Source: Streptomyces reniochalinae
GTDB taxonomy: Bacteria; Actinomycetota; Actinomycetes; Streptomycetales; Streptomycetaceae
NCBI RefSeq assembly: GCF_003323735.1
Contig: NZ_QOIM01000025.1
Coordinates: 1-64,000, forward strand
Reading direction: 5' to 3'
DNA: 64,000 nucleotides
The translations under genes and the position numbers were made by a program. The number at the start of each line of letters is the position of its first letter. Position 1 is the stretch's first letter. The notes under the pieces were generated by a model. The model saw only the letters and a program-made list of their open reading frames with translations, was not told the origin of the DNA and did no database searches. This document shows positions 1 through 9,756 of this stretch, piece after piece.

Positions 1-143
1 CGGCGCCGGCTGTCGTGACCTGCGCCGCCCGAATCTGCTGTTGGCTACACAAGGTGAGATGGCCTTGAGGGGGAAGTTGTTCACCGACTTGTGTCCGCAC
101 TTGGTAACAGCGAGGCGGCCGCAGCCCGGTGTGGTCGCTCACC

Positions 144-1004
144 TCAGCCCGCTGCCGAGAACCGCTCGGTACCGATGACGCGGAGGAGCGCGAGCCGGCC
201 CGCTGTATCACTGCCAGGCGGCGGGGTATACAAGACGAGACGGTGATCGCCCTCCGGAGCCAGCAGCACCTGGCAATCCAGGTCGAGGTCGCCGAGTTCG
301 CCGTGGAGAACCCGCATCCGGGTACGCCTCCGCACCGCGACCTCGTGCAACTCCCACAGCTCGCGAAACTCCCCACTGGCCGCGCGCAGGCGCTCCAGGA
401 GGCGGGACGCCGCTGCGTCCGTACCACGCCGTGCCACCGCAGCCCGCAGATCGGCGACATGCACACGGCTGTAGTAGTCGTGCTCTCCGGGCGGATAGGC
501 GGCCCGGACCGAAGGAGAGGTGAACCAGCGCCAGGCGACGTTGCGGCCGTGCTCGGAGACCGTGCACACCTCACTGAACAGGGCCGCGGCGATGCCGTTC
601 TGGGCGAGGACGTCACCAAGGTCGCTCAGCACCTGGGCCGGGGTATGGGGCAACTGGTCGAGCAAGTGCAGCAGACCCGGGGCCACCTGACCGGTATCGG
701 TATGCGCCGCAGGCGGCGGGTGACCCGCCAGCACGAAGAGATGGTCCCGCTCATCCGCGGACAGACGCAGAGCCCGCGCCAACGCAGCCAGCATGGACGC
801 GGAGGGCTGCGGCCCACGCGCCTGCTCCAACCGCATGTAATAGTCGGCCGACATCCCCGCCAACTGCGCGACCTCCTCACGCCGCAACCCCGGTATGCGC
901 CGCCGAGGGCCTGGCGTCAACCCCACCTCCGACGGACGCACCCCATCCCTCCGGCGACGCAGAAAATCAGCGAGCTCACGGCGATCGATCGGCATGACGG
1001 CCAT
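144..1004 (-). CDS. XRE-family regulator with MmyB-like ligand-binding domain
   Basis: A 286-residue regulator. Residues about 10-90 form an XRE helix-turn-helix with the signature RREEVAQLAGMSADYYMRLE, followed by the R-G-P-Q-P-S stretch typical of the actinobacterial MmyB type. The rest (about 105-275) matches the MmyB-like PAS-fold sensor domain. It is transcribed divergently from an alpha/beta hydrolase across about 125 bp. In this family the usual arrangement is that the regulator controls its divergent enzyme in response to a small hydrophobic ligand; that is inference here. The ATG lies just inside the shared intergenic region. No truncation or frameshift is visible. Confidence 0.9.
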   Translation of the reverse strand: MAVMPIDRRELADFLRRRRDGVRPSEVGLTPGPRRRIPGLRREEVAQLAGMSADYYMRLEQARGPQPSASMLAALARALRLSADERDHLFVLAGHPPPAAHTDTGQVAPGLLHLLDQLPHTPAQVLSDLGDVLAQNGIAAALFSEVCTVSEHGRNVAWRWFTSPSVRAAYPPGEHDYYSRVHVADLRAAVARRGTDAAASRLLERLRAASGEFRELWELHEVAVRRRTRMRVLHGELGDLDLDCQVLLAPEGDHRLVLYTPPPGSDTAGRLALLRVIGTERFSAAG

Positions 1005-1130
1005 CTTGCACGACTGAGCCGCAACCCAACCAGGGACCGCCGCTCCTAGGGTGAGCAGGTCTCTGCCGCCCCTGGCCGTGCAGCGGCAGGGTGGTGATCA
1101 ACCAACCAACCCAGCCGAGGAGAGTCCGCC

Positions 1131-1919
1131 ATGGCCACCATCACCGTCGCCGACGCACAGGTCCACTACGAGACCACCGGCACCGGACCCGCCCTGGTCC
1201 TCGTGCACGGCACCGGCTCCGCAGGCGCCCCACTCACCTGGGGCGAGATCACCCCCAGGTTCGCCGCCACCCACACCGTGATCACACCGGACCTGTCCGG
1301 CACCGATCAGACCACCGACGCCGGCGCACCGCTGACCGTCGAGCAACTGGCCGCACAGGTGACCGCCGTCATCGAGGACACCCGCACAGGCCCCGTGGAC
1401 CTGCTCGGCTTCTCCATGGGCGCAGCAGTCACCGCAGCCGTCGCAGCCCTGCGCCCCGACCTCGTACGCCGGCTCATCCTGGTCGCCGGCTGGGCGCACA
1501 CCGACAGCGACGAATACACACGCAACCTGTTCACGCTCTGGCAGCAACTCGGCCACAGCGACCCGGCTGCCTTCGGCCGCAGCGTCACCATGACCGGCTT
1601 CAGCCGCGCCTTCCTCAACACCATCGGCCGCGACCAGGTAGAGGGGCTCATACCCAACATGCCCCCTACGCCGGGCACCCTGCGCCACGTCGACCTCGAC
1701 ACCCGCATCGACATCCGCCACCTGCTGCGCCACGTCCAGGCCCCGACCCTGGTCCTCGGCGGCACCCAGGACGCCACCGTTCCCATCGAGCACAGCCGCG
1801 ACCTCCACACGACGATCCCACACAGCACCTACGCCGAAATTGACGCCGGGCACGTCGTGTTCTTCGAAAAAGCAGACGAATTCACCACGGCAGTGCAAGA
1901 GTTCATCCACCCGGCGTGA
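1131..1919 (+). CDS. alpha/beta hydrolase
   Basis: A 262-residue alpha/beta-hydrolase. The oxyanion-hole motif HGTG lies near residue 26. The nucleophile elbow GFSMGA near residue 95 supplies the catalytic Ser, the acid is in GTQDATVP and the catalytic His is in DAGHVVFF near the C-terminus. The family hydrolyses esters, lactones or C-C bonds; the substrate cannot be read from sequence. The ATG is preceded by GAGGAG at good spacing. It is divergent from the MmyB-type regulator, which probably controls it. There is no signal peptide, so it should be cytoplasmic. Confidence 0.9.
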   Translation: MATITVADAQVHYETTGTGPALVLVHGTGSAGAPLTWGEITPRFAATHTVITPDLSGTDQTTDAGAPLTVEQLAAQVTAVIEDTRTGPVDLLGFSMGAAVTAAVAALRPDLVRRLILVAGWAHTDSDEYTRNLFTLWQQLGHSDPAAFGRSVTMTGFSRAFLNTIGRDQVEGLIPNMPPTPGTLRHVDLDTRIDIRHLLRHVQAPTLVLGGTQDATVPIEHSRDLHTTIPHSTYAEIDAGHVVFFEKADEFTTAVQEFIHPA

Positions 1920-2506
1920 CCCTTACCGAGTACCGGATTCCCACCCGCGCGCTCACGCTGCACGTCACAGAAGCTGAGCCACGAGCGGAGGGGCTCCCCA
2001 CCGATCAGCGACGACCGGGTGACGTGAGCGCGCCCGCGCTGCCGGTAGGTACTGTCGGCGGTGGAGACCAGCACGTCCAACGCCTGGCCCACGGCGCCGT
2101 CCCACCCCGCCCTCCCGGCACCGAGTAGCCAGCCAGGTCATCCGGCCCGCGCACGGGACGGCCCGTCCATCGGCCGGCCCGCGCCCGCCAGGTCAGGATC
2201 CAGCCGAGCCCAGCCACAAGCGCGCCCGGGGACACGCACCGCCTCATTACGCGATCGCTCTGTGCAGACGGTGACCGCGATCCGCTCGACGCCATGCTCC
2301 CCCAGCGCGAACAGCACCAGCTGCTGGTGCCGCAGCACCGCCTCAGCCGTGTGCGCCGCCGCTCCGGCCGACTGCTTCCCGCACCTCACCGCGCATCACC
2401 CGTCCGGCCCCGCCCCGCGTCCGGGCCGAGCGGACGCAGAGGAAGGAATATCCCAGAGCGACATGAAATGCTCCGGCCACCCGCCCTCCGCGAAGGAGTC
2501 CTCGCC
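1920..2506. other. Intergenic stretch, possible gene remnant
   Basis: I find no intact gene in these 587 bases. On the minus strand a protein-like reading at about 2389-2138 (containing HTAEAVLRHQQLVLFALGEH) stops. A second one in another frame at about 2092-1970 (ALDVLVSTADSTYRQRGRAH) could be its continuation. This would fit a frameshifted, decayed gene, but I do not recognise the family. Confidence 0.25.
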
Positions 2507-2878
2507 ATGACCTGGAACAACAGCGACCTGGAGACCATCGCCTCCGCCGATGAGCTGGAGATCTCCCCCCAGCGCCGGGACGGCAGCTTGCGCCGTCCCA
2601 CCACTGTCTGGGTGGTCCGCGACGGGGACGAGTTGTACGTGCGGTCCTGGCGTGGAGGCGACGGCGCCTGGTGGCGCACCGCCCACTCCAGCCATGCCGG
2701 ACGTGTCACCGCCGGCGGCGTCACCAAGGACGTCGTCTTCACCGATGAGAACGACGCCGCCGTCAACGATCGGGTGGATGACGCCTACCGCACCAAGTAC
2801 CAGCGCTACAGCGCGTACGTCGGCCCCATGGTCGCCGACCCGGCCAGGGCCACCACCCTGCGGCTCACGCCCCAGTGA
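2507..2878 (+). CDS. DUF2255 family protein
   Basis: A 123-residue cytoplasmic protein. The start chosen is the ATG preceded by GAAGGAG at 2492-2498; longer upstream readings look non-coding. Family-type features are a leading LETIASADELEI segment, TTVWVVRDGDELYVRS and the WRTAHSSHAGRV stretch, a small beta-barrel-like fold shared by DUF2255 and nitroreductase/FMN-binding-like proteins of actinobacteria. No biochemical role is established for the family that I can name. It stands alone, with no operon partner on the same strand within 250 bp. Confidence 0.75.
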   Translation: MTWNNSDLETIASADELEISPQRRDGSLRRPTTVWVVRDGDELYVRSWRGGDGAWWRTAHSSHAGRVTAGGVTKDVVFTDENDAAVNDRVDDAYRTKYQRYSAYVGPMVADPARATTLRLTPQ

Positions 2879-3129
2879 GCCCGATACCTCCACCGCCTCC
2901 GGCCGGCGCGCCGACCGGTGCGGCAGGAGAACGCCGAGGCCCCGACTGCTGCCTTCGACAGCCAGACGGCACAGGTCGCCGAAGCTGCCTCCGGCTCGGC
3001 TGGTCGCCGGCCCTCTGGCAGGCGCCGTGGCCTCGCCCGCCGCATGCTTGAGTCGGGGCCTGCCCCGGCCGCCCACGGTGGCGCTGCCGGGCGCGGCGGG
3101 TGCCATGCGAGCCGAGTCGGGAGGCAGTG

Positions 3130-5238
3130 ATGGGCCGCTTCCGCGCATCGAGCAGTGGGCCGCCGATGCTCAGCGAGCCCGAGCGTATTGGTCGGGCAGC
3201 GATGGCCGTCAACGGGATGGGGGTCTTCGTCTGGGACCTGGCGAGTGGGGTGATGCGGTACGACGATGTCGGCCTGTCCGTCATGGGTATCAGGCCGCAG
3301 GAGTGGGACGGCCGGCTCGCCACTCTCGGCGAGCGGATGGTGGAGGCGGATCTACCCGTGATCGAGGCACGGGTCGACCGCGCCCTGAGAGAGCGGACGA
3401 GTTTCAGCCTCTACTTCCGAGTGCGGCTCCGTGACGGGGTGCTGCGCTGGACGCATGTGCAGGGCAATGTCATCGCAGACGGTGCGGGGCGCGCGGTCCG
3501 GGTCATGGGCGTCATCAGGGACGCCAGTCAAGAGCTGTGGGCCGTCGACCAGACGGAGGAGGTACGCCGGGCCAAGAGTGATCACCGCCGCCAAGCCGCC
3601 GTCGTCGGCCACCTGAGTGATGTCCTCGCCTCGGCCCTCACCGTCCAGGACGTCGCGGGGGCGATCACCAGTCCCCAGCTGCTGCACCAGCTCGGTGCCG
3701 ACAGCATCGCCCTGGGCCTGGTGGAGAACGGGCAGGTGGTGCCCGGGGGGTCCAGCGGTCTGCCGGAGCCCTGGGTGCGCAACGTCCATCTGGGGCGTTT
3801 CACGGAGCGTCTTCCGCTGAGCGAGGTGGTCCGTACGCGCGAGCCGGTCTTCATCACCAGCCGTGAGGAGTTCGCCGAGCGGTATCCCAGCCTGCGAGTG
3901 TTTTTGGAACAGGTTCCCGATGCCACCGCCGCTGCCTACCTCCCCCTCATCGCCCAGGGCTCACCGGTCGGTGCCATAGGGCTGTCCTACAACGGCAAGT
4001 CCTACTTCACGCGGGAGGAGAGGACCTTGCTGACCGCGGCGTGCAGCACCATCGCCCAGTCGCTGCAACGTGCGCTGCTCTACAACAAGGAACAGCAGCT
4101 CGCCACCGGACTGCAAGAAGTGATGCTGCCCGGGCCCATGCCGCACATAGGCGGGCTGGATCTGGCAACGCGCTACCGGCCTGCTCACACCAGTGGGGAG
4201 ATCGGAGGCGACTGGTACGACGCCATCGCCTTGCCGGACGGCCGCATCATCGCGGCCGTCGGAGACGTGCAGGGGCACGACGTGACGGCCGCCGCAGTGA
4301 TGGGCCAGCTGCGGATCGCGCTGCGCGCCTACGCCGACGAGGGCCACCCGCTGGCGACCATCATGGCGCGCACCTCGGCCTTCCTCGCCGAACTGGATAC
4401 CGACCGCTTCGCCACCTGTGTCCTCACGCTGCTCGACCCCCGCACCGGCGTCACCGTGACTGTCCGCGCCGGGCACCCGGAACCAGCAGTGCGCCGTCCC
4501 GACGGAAGCGTTGCCTGGCTCGACGCCCCCGGAGGCATGCCACTCGGACTGGCCGGCACCGGTCTCCCCGCCTACCCTGAATCGGAAGCCACCCTGGAAC
4601 CGGGCTCCACACTGCTGCTGTGCACCGACGGCCTCTTCGAGACACGCACCGCGGACATCGACCAGGGACGCGCACAGCTCCTCGACGCACTGCGCAGCGG
4701 GCCCGAGCACCCCGATCCCCTCGCCGAGCACCTGCTCAACACCATGGGCCCCTACACACGCCAGGAAGACGACGTCGCCCTCCTTCTTCTGCGACGTGCT
4801 GCCGGTGAGCCGATGACAGGTCCTCGCTTCACCGCTTCGATCAGCCGCACCGACCCGGACACCCTGCACGCCGTCCGCCGCCGCCTGCGCACCGCACTGC
4901 ACGAGTGGTCTCTGGGGCCCTTGGGCGACACCGCGGAGCTCCTCGCCTGCGAACTGGCCACCAACGCCCTACTCCACACCGAGGGCAACGCCACTCTCAC
5001 CGCCAGGCCCGTAGGAGACGGCAGGCGCACCCTGCGTCTGACAGTGTCCGACACCTCATCCGCCTCCCCTCAGCGGAGAGCCGCCGCGGAGCAGTCAGCG
5101 TCCGGACGCGGGCTTCTGCTCGTCGAAGAACTCGCCGAAGCCTGGGGCGTCACCCCCCGCGGCAACGGAAAATCCATCTGGTGCGAGATTCCCCTCCCAC
5201 CCGGCGGAACCCGCTACTCCCGCCACGCGCCCCAATAG
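3130..5238 (+). CDS. PAS-GAF-PP2C (SpoIIE-like) phosphatase with HATPase domain
   Basis: A regulatory Ser/Thr phosphatase of about 702 residues. I place the start at the ATG preceded by GGGAGGC; an in-frame codon ten residues upstream has no comparable ribosome site. Domain order is a PAS-like domain (about 15-125), GAF (about 150-320), a PP2C/SpoIIE catalytic domain (about 335-560; motifs GGDWYDA, GDVQGHD, CTDGLFE and EDDVALLLL hold the metal-binding Asp residues) and an anti-sigma-factor-type HATPase (about 575-695, with ELATNALLHT). Such proteins act in partner-switching circuits, dephosphorylating anti-anti-sigma factors or phosphorylating them through the kinase domain. No sigma or anti-sigma gene is next to it. 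Confidence 0.92.
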   Translation: MGRFRASSSGPPMLSEPERIGRAAMAVNGMGVFVWDLASGVMRYDDVGLSVMGIRPQEWDGRLATLGERMVEADLPVIEARVDRALRERTSFSLYFRVRLRDGVLRWTHVQGNVIADGAGRAVRVMGVIRDASQELWAVDQTEEVRRAKSDHRRQAAVVGHLSDVLASALTVQDVAGAITSPQLLHQLGADSIALGLVENGQVVPGGSSGLPEPWVRNVHLGRFTERLPLSEVVRTREPVFITSREEFAERYPSLRVFLEQVPDATAAAYLPLIAQGSPVGAIGLSYNGKSYFTREERTLLTAACSTIAQSLQRALLYNKEQQLATGLQEVMLPGPMPHIGGLDLATRYRPAHTSGEIGGDWYDAIALPDGRIIAAVGDVQGHDVTAAAVMGQLRIALRAYADEGHPLATIMARTSAFLAELDTDRFATCVLTLLDPRTGVTVTVRAGHPEPAVRRPDGSVAWLDAPGGMPLGLAGTGLPAYPESEATLEPGSTLLLCTDGLFETRTADIDQGRAQLLDALRSGPEHPDPLAEHLLNTMGPYTRQEDDVALLLLRRAAGEPMTGPRFTASISRTDPDTLHAVRRRLRTALHEWSLGPLGDTAELLACELATNALLHTEGNATLTARPVGDGRRTLRLTVSDTSSASPQRRAAAEQSASGRGLLLVEELAEAWGVTPRGNGKSIWCEIPLPPGGTRYSRHAPQ

Positions 5239-5407
5239 CCCCGCCCACCTCCTGCTCATCCACCGGGCACCGCGCCGGTACGCCTGGAGCGGCAGCGGGT
5301 GGCGGCTCTGGCAGGCGGCCCCGGATTCCTCCCCTGCCGACCGGCCTCTCGTCCGGCACGAACACCGGCCACGCTTACCCGGCATGCCCCTCAGTGGGTT
5401 TGTGCAC

Positions 5408-5581
5408 TCACTCGACCATTCGGCCTCGCTTCCTGCGGGAGCCACTGCGTCGACGTCGCTTTCGCGAGGAAACGCCGAGCTTCCGCACGATGCGTGCGAC
5501 ATGGTTCTCCACGGATCGGGTGGACAACACGAGGCTCTCAGCGATATCTCGGTTGGCTCGTCCCAGCGCGACCGGACGGAC
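5408..5581 (-). pseudogene. LuxR-type HTH fragment
   Basis: The minus strand encodes the C-terminal helix-turn-helix of a LuxR/NarL regulator: GRANRDIAESLVLSTRSVEN followed by HVARIVRKLGVSSR. The expected preceding residues (LTxREREV...) are missing. Upstream, the reading runs into the remnant of a different gene on the other strand. The protein should have hundreds of residues before this HTH, so this is a truncated relic, not a small regulator. The breakpoint lies at about 5578-5597. Confidence 0.65.
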
Positions 5582-5597
5582 CACCTGCGCGTGGCAG

Positions 5598-5942
5598 ATC
5601 CCGTTTGCCGAGACCATCGACGACCGGGCGAAGAAGTACGTCGTGTCGAGCACGTTGAGCGAGGTCGACTGGAATGCCGACCTGGTGCGAGGCGACTTGG
5701 GGCCAGCGGTTCAGCGGCTCAAGCAGGAGTCGGGCGCGGGCCTGTGGGTGGGTGGCGTGACGCTCCTCCTGGCGTTGGCGGAACAGGGACTGATCGACGA
5801 ATACGAGTTCCTTGTTCAGCCGGTCCTTGCCGGACACGGGCCGACGTTGCTCGCCGGTCTGCGCGAGCGTATCCAGCTCGGGCTCGTGGACCGCCATGAG
5901 CTCCGGTCGGGGGCGGTAGCCCTGCGATACCGGCCCGCATGA
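5598..5942 (+). pseudogene. RibD/dihydrofolate-reductase-like C-terminal fragment
   Basis: The last 114 codons of a reductase of the RibD C-terminal/DHFR-like family: PFAETIDDRAKKYVVSSTLS, then a GLWVGG nucleotide-binding turn and LIDEYEFLVQPVLAGHGPTL, ending naturally at TGA. A full member has about 60-70 more N-terminal residues with the substrate-binding start; these are absent and no start codon with a ribosome site is visible. The sequence is otherwise well preserved, suggesting a fairly recent rearrangement at the junction with the LuxR fragment. Confidence 0.7.
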
Positions 5943-5980
5943 GTGGGGAGGCGGCCACGGCCACCTCGAACGGCAGGCCG

Positions 5981-6784
5981 TCAGTCCCCTGTCCGGGCGG
6001 AGACCAGGCGCAGGTCGGTTCCGCACGCCCGGATACCCTGCGCGGCGGCCTCGGTCAGCATCGCATCGGCGACGATCGTGTCGAAGGCGTCCAGCGAGGC
6101 GATCCGGTACATGCCGAAGGTCCCGTACTTCGCCGAACCGGCGACCAGCACCGAGCGCTGCGCCGCGGCCATCGCCGCCTGCTTGACCTCCACCTTGGGG
6201 GCCGAGGGTGTGGTGACGCCACGTACGAGGTCCCAGGAGCTGGTGCTGACGAAGGCGATGTCGAAGGCGAGTTGGCGGATCGTCGCGGCGGCCAGGCGGC
6301 CCACGGACGAGTGGTTGTCCGGTTCCACCTGGCCGCCGACATGGATCACCGTCAGGTGCCGGGCGGCGAAGAGTGCCGAGACGGCTCCGAAGTCGTTGGT
6401 CACCACCGTCACATCGGTGCGTTCGGCCAGGTGAGGGGCCATGGCCAGCAAGGTGGTGCCGGCGTCCAGGTAGACGGTCATGCCGTCGCGCACCATCGCG
6501 GCCGCCTCCGCGGCCATCGCCTGCTTCTGCGGCTGCTCGACCAGCGACTTGTCGTCGAAACTCGGCTCCGAACGCAGCCGGTTCGCGAGCCGCACGCCGC
6601 CGGGCACGGAGAACACCAGACCCTGGCTCTCCAGGTCGGCGATGTCCCGGCGGACCGTCATGTGCGAGACACCGAACAACTGGGTGATCTGCTGCACGCT
6701 GAGCACTCCCTCGCGCCGCAGGTGCTTGAGGAGAAGCTCGCGCCGCTGGTCCGGAATCAACGGCGGCTCATCCCGGGAACTCAT
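5981..6784 (-). CDS. DeoR/GlpR-family transcriptional regulator
   Basis: A 267-residue sugar-responsive repressor. The N-terminal DeoR helix-turn-helix (about 10-65) contains VSHMTVRRDIADLESQGLV, followed by the DeoRC sensor domain with YLDAGTT and VVTNDF, which normally binds a phosphorylated sugar. The start taken is the ATG with GGACGGAG upstream; an in-frame ATG 14 codons earlier is less likely. It is the last gene of the minus-strand acid-sugar cluster, about 165 bp below the permease, and probably represses both divergent transcripts until a phosphorylated intermediate appears. Confidence 0.92.
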   Translation of the reverse strand: MSSRDEPPLIPDQRRELLLKHLRREGVLSVQQITQLFGVSHMTVRRDIADLESQGLVFSVPGGVRLANRLRSEPSFDDKSLVEQPQKQAMAAEAAAMVRDGMTVYLDAGTTLLAMAPHLAERTDVTVVTNDFGAVSALFAARHLTVIHVGGQVEPDNHSSVGRLAAATIRQLAFDIAFVSTSSWDLVRGVTTPSAPKVEVKQAAMAAAQRSVLVAGSAKYGTFGMYRIASLDAFDTIVADAMLTEAAAQGIRACGTDLRLVSARTGD

Positions 6785-6948
6785 CGCGTACGGCTCCGTC
6801 CTGACACTCGAAAAGGGCGGCCACAAGGGCGGTCGAAAAGAGGGGGCAAAAGGAGGGTGGTCGGAGGGGGCGGAAAGGGGCCGGCCGGGTTGGCTGGGCG
6901 GCCGGTGCGCTCATCCTGCCCCATTCCGCCGCCCAGTACCCGGCCGGG

Positions 6949-8304
6949 TCAGCCGATCACGGTGCTGAGCAGCAGGATGCCCCCCAAGCTCAGCAGCGAC
7001 TGCAGGGACAGCATCAGCGTCCAGGTCCGGAACGTCTGGGCGACACTCAGCTGGAAGTACTCCTTGAACAGCCAGAAACCCGAGTCGTTCACGTGCGAGA
7101 GCATCACCGCGCCGGAGGCGGTCGCCAGCACCAGCAACTCCGGCGAGAGCCCCGGATATGCCCCGACCAGCGGCGCCACGATGCCGGTCGCCGCGGCGGT
7201 CGCGACGGTGGCCGATCCCAGGCAGACGCGCAGCAAAGCGGCGGTGCCCCAGGCGAGCAGCAGCGGCGGTATGGACCAGTCGACGGCATAGTGCGAGATG
7301 ACGTCGTCGACCCCGGTCGCGGACAGCATCTCCTTCAGGGCACCGCCCGCTCCCAGGATGAGAACGATGGCACCGACCGGCCCGAGCCCCTTGGCCGCCA
7401 TCTTCTGCAACTGCCCCAGGCCGAACCCGGAGCGGACACCGAGTGCGAAGAAGGCGAAGACGACGGCGGCGATCAGGGAGACGACCGGCGTGTCGCAGGT
7501 CTCGAACAGGGTGTGGGCCCACGCGCCCTTGTCGGTCACGGCGGTGCCCAGCGTCCCGGTGAGCATCAACGCTGCGGGAAGCAGCACCGTGACCAGTGAC
7601 AGGACCAGCGAGACAGGCCGCTTGGCCTCCTGAGGTGCCGGGCCGGTGTCCGGCACCGGTCCCTTGGTCAGGTCGGGGGCCGGACCGAACCAGCGGGCGG
7701 CCACCTTGGTCAGCAGCGGGCCGGAGACGATCGCGAGGGGGATCGCGATGATCAGGCCGTACAGCAGGGTCAGGCCGGTGCTGGCGTCGTAGGCCTGCAC
7801 GGCGACGGTGGGCGAGGGGTGCGGGGGCAGCAGGCCGTGCGACACGTACAAGCCTGCCGCCATCGGAAGGCCCACGAACAGCAGGTGCGAGCCGGTGCGT
7901 TGAGCGACCGCGTAGACCAGTGGCACCAGCATGACGAAGCTGACGTCGAACAGGTGCGGCATACCGATCAGCAGCGCGGCGCCGGTGATGGCCGCGGGGA
8001 CCCACTGGAGTGGACGCGAGCCGATGAAGGCGGTGGCGATGCGGTCGGCTCCGCCGGAGCCCAGCAGGATACCGCCGAGCAGTGTGCCGAGCCCGATGAC
8101 GGGGCCGGTACCGCTGAGCGCGTCGCCGAAGCCGCTCTCGTAGTGCTCCACCGCCTTGGCCGGTGAGATGCCGTTGGCCACGCCGAGAGCCAGTGCGCTC
8201 ACGGTCAGCGCGAGGAAGGGGTGCAGTTTCGCCTTGGTGATCAGCAGCACGAGCACGACGATCGCCGCCGCGGCGAGCAGCAGGTGCTGGACGTCGGCGC
8301 TCAC
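6949..8304 (-). CDS. GntP-family gluconate/acid-sugar permease
   Basis: A 451-residue inner-membrane transporter with about 12 hydrophobic segments. The early region (LITKAKLHPFLALTVSALAL, then G-I-S-P-A-K and GFGDALSGTGPVIGLGTLLG) and the HLFDVSFVMLVPLVY and PPHPSPT motifs are GntP hallmarks. Members import gluconate-like acid sugars with protons. The GTG start overlaps the stop of the upstream oxidoreductase gene (GTGA), indicating translational coupling. With the kinase and aldolase it should import the acid sugar consumed by this locus. Confidence 0.93.
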   Translation of the reverse strand: MSADVQHLLLAAAAIVVLVLLITKAKLHPFLALTVSALALGVANGISPAKAVEHYESGFGDALSGTGPVIGLGTLLGGILLGSGGADRIATAFIGSRPLQWVPAAITGAALLIGMPHLFDVSFVMLVPLVYAVAQRTGSHLLFVGLPMAAGLYVSHGLLPPHPSPTVAVQAYDASTGLTLLYGLIIAIPLAIVSGPLLTKVAARWFGPAPDLTKGPVPDTGPAPQEAKRPVSLVLSLVTVLLPAALMLTGTLGTAVTDKGAWAHTLFETCDTPVVSLIAAVVFAFFALGVRSGFGLGQLQKMAAKGLGPVGAIVLILGAGGALKEMLSATGVDDVISHYAVDWSIPPLLLAWGTAALLRVCLGSATVATAAATGIVAPLVGAYPGLSPELLVLATASGAVMLSHVNDSGFWLFKEYFQLSVAQTFRTWTLMLSLQSLLSLGGILLLSTVIG

Positions 8305-9692
8305 GCGGCCGGCTCCGCGTCGTCGGGCGCGCCGTCCTGCCAGGCGGCGAGCAGTCCGGCGTCGGGTGCTGCCAGGTCGTCCAGGCCGAGCAGTGCTCCG
8401 GCGGGTACGTCCCGGGCCAGCGTGGTGTCCGCGGCGAGGTAGAGCGGCGCGACCCGGGCGGGGGCGTCCTCACCGCGCAGCAGTACCGCGTCCACGCCGG
8501 TCACGTCGTGGTGGTGGCCGCCCATCTCCAGCCGGGTGCCGGCGGTGAGGGCGTGGCGGGTCCGGCCGGCGAGGACGGCGACGCGGCGCGGTGCGAGGCC
8601 GCCGGAGGGCCGGTGGTGCAAGACGGCGGACAGCAGTGTCAGAGGGGTTTCGACGCCCATGAGGTGGTAGGGCAGGTAGATGGCGGCGTACTTGCCGTTC
8701 CTGGCGACCACGTGGCCCTTTTGTGCGAGCGTCTGCCAGGTGACCGGGTCGTGGGTGCGGACGACGACGAACACGCCACCGGCGAAGGAGACCTCTCCGG
8801 TGAGCCGCAGCGCGGTGAAGACGTCGACGGCGTGCGGGCGGTGCAGCACCCCGCCGTCCTCGCGCAGCGCGTACACGTCGGCGAGTTCGGCGATCCGCAC
8901 GACCGGATAGTGCAGCCGCTCGGTGTCCGGCGCGAAGCCGGTGTTGTTCGCGACGACCGCCATCTCGCAGTAGTCGGCGGTGGCGCCCGAGGGCAGCGCG
9001 GAGACGGCTTCGGCGCGGGCCGCGAGGGTGGCGCGCACGTCGTCGCCGAGTTCCAGCAGTCCGGTCAGGCCGGGTGCGGGCACGGTGGTGTCCAGCTGTG
9101 TGACGGTCTGCGCACGCGGGTCGAGGACGAGGTCGTACTCGGTGGACTTGCCGACCGCCACGATGTCGAGGCCGAGGGTTTGTGCCCAGGTGACCAGGCC
9201 GATCAGATTGGCGGGCTGGTCGCCGTCGGCGGTGGTGTAGACGACTCCGCGCTCGCGGGCGAGCCCGGCCAGGTGCAGTCCGGCCACGGAGTCGACTTCC
9301 TTGCTGACCATCGCCACGTGCCGGCCTGCGGCGATCGCGTCGCGTGCCATCGTCCAGCCGTGCACCGGGCTGCCGGTGGCCTCGACCAGGATGTCCCACT
9401 CGCTCACGCCCATGAGTGCGGCGTCGCCGACGAGCGCCACCCGGCCCTCGCGGGCGGCGGCCATGACCGCGGTGGCGTCGGTACAGATACTCAGGGCGTC
9501 CTCGCGGTAGCCGACTTCCCGGCACAGCGCGTGCAGGCGTTCGACGTCGACGTCGCACAGGACCGCGGGGACGAGTCGGGGGATGCGCAGGGTCTGGGCG
9601 AGCAGGGTGCGGGCGAAGCCGCCCCCTGCTCCGGACAGGGCGTAGCGGACGGGCCGCTCCCCGCTGTCGGCGAAGAGGTGGTGCACGTTCAT
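8301..9692 (-). CDS. Homoserine-dehydrogenase-like oxidoreductase with SAF domain (COG4091 type)
   Basis: A 463-residue NAD(P)-dependent enzyme. The N-terminal Rossmann part has GAGGGFARTL, VEATGSPVHGW and SKEVDS, like homoserine dehydrogenase. The C-terminal third (about 375-440) is a SAF domain as in sialate synthase/altronate dehydratase. The combination is the COG4091 group, whose members lie in carbohydrate-catabolic loci; the exact substrate is not established to me. It leads the minus-strand cluster, has AAGGAG before the ATG, and overlaps the permease gene by 4 nt. It probably provides the oxidation step before the divergent kinase and aldolase. Confidence 0.85.
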   Translation of the reverse strand: MNVHHLFADSGERPVRYALSGAGGGFARTLLAQTLRIPRLVPAVLCDVDVERLHALCREVGYREDALSICTDATAVMAAAREGRVALVGDAALMGVSEWDILVEATGSPVHGWTMARDAIAAGRHVAMVSKEVDSVAGLHLAGLARERGVVYTTADGDQPANLIGLVTWAQTLGLDIVAVGKSTEYDLVLDPRAQTVTQLDTTVPAPGLTGLLELGDDVRATLAARAEAVSALPSGATADYCEMAVVANNTGFAPDTERLHYPVVRIAELADVYALREDGGVLHRPHAVDVFTALRLTGEVSFAGGVFVVVRTHDPVTWQTLAQKGHVVARNGKYAAIYLPYHLMGVETPLTLLSAVLHHRPSGGLAPRRVAVLAGRTRHALTAGTRLEMGGHHHDVTGVDAVLLRGEDAPARVAPLYLAADTTLARDVPAGALLGLDDLAAPDAGLLAAWQDGAPDDAEPAA

Positions 9693-9756
9693 GGGGCTCC
9701 TTGGCGGACGACCGGAGCGGAAGAAACCACTCGGTTTAACGGAACCTACGCACTAT

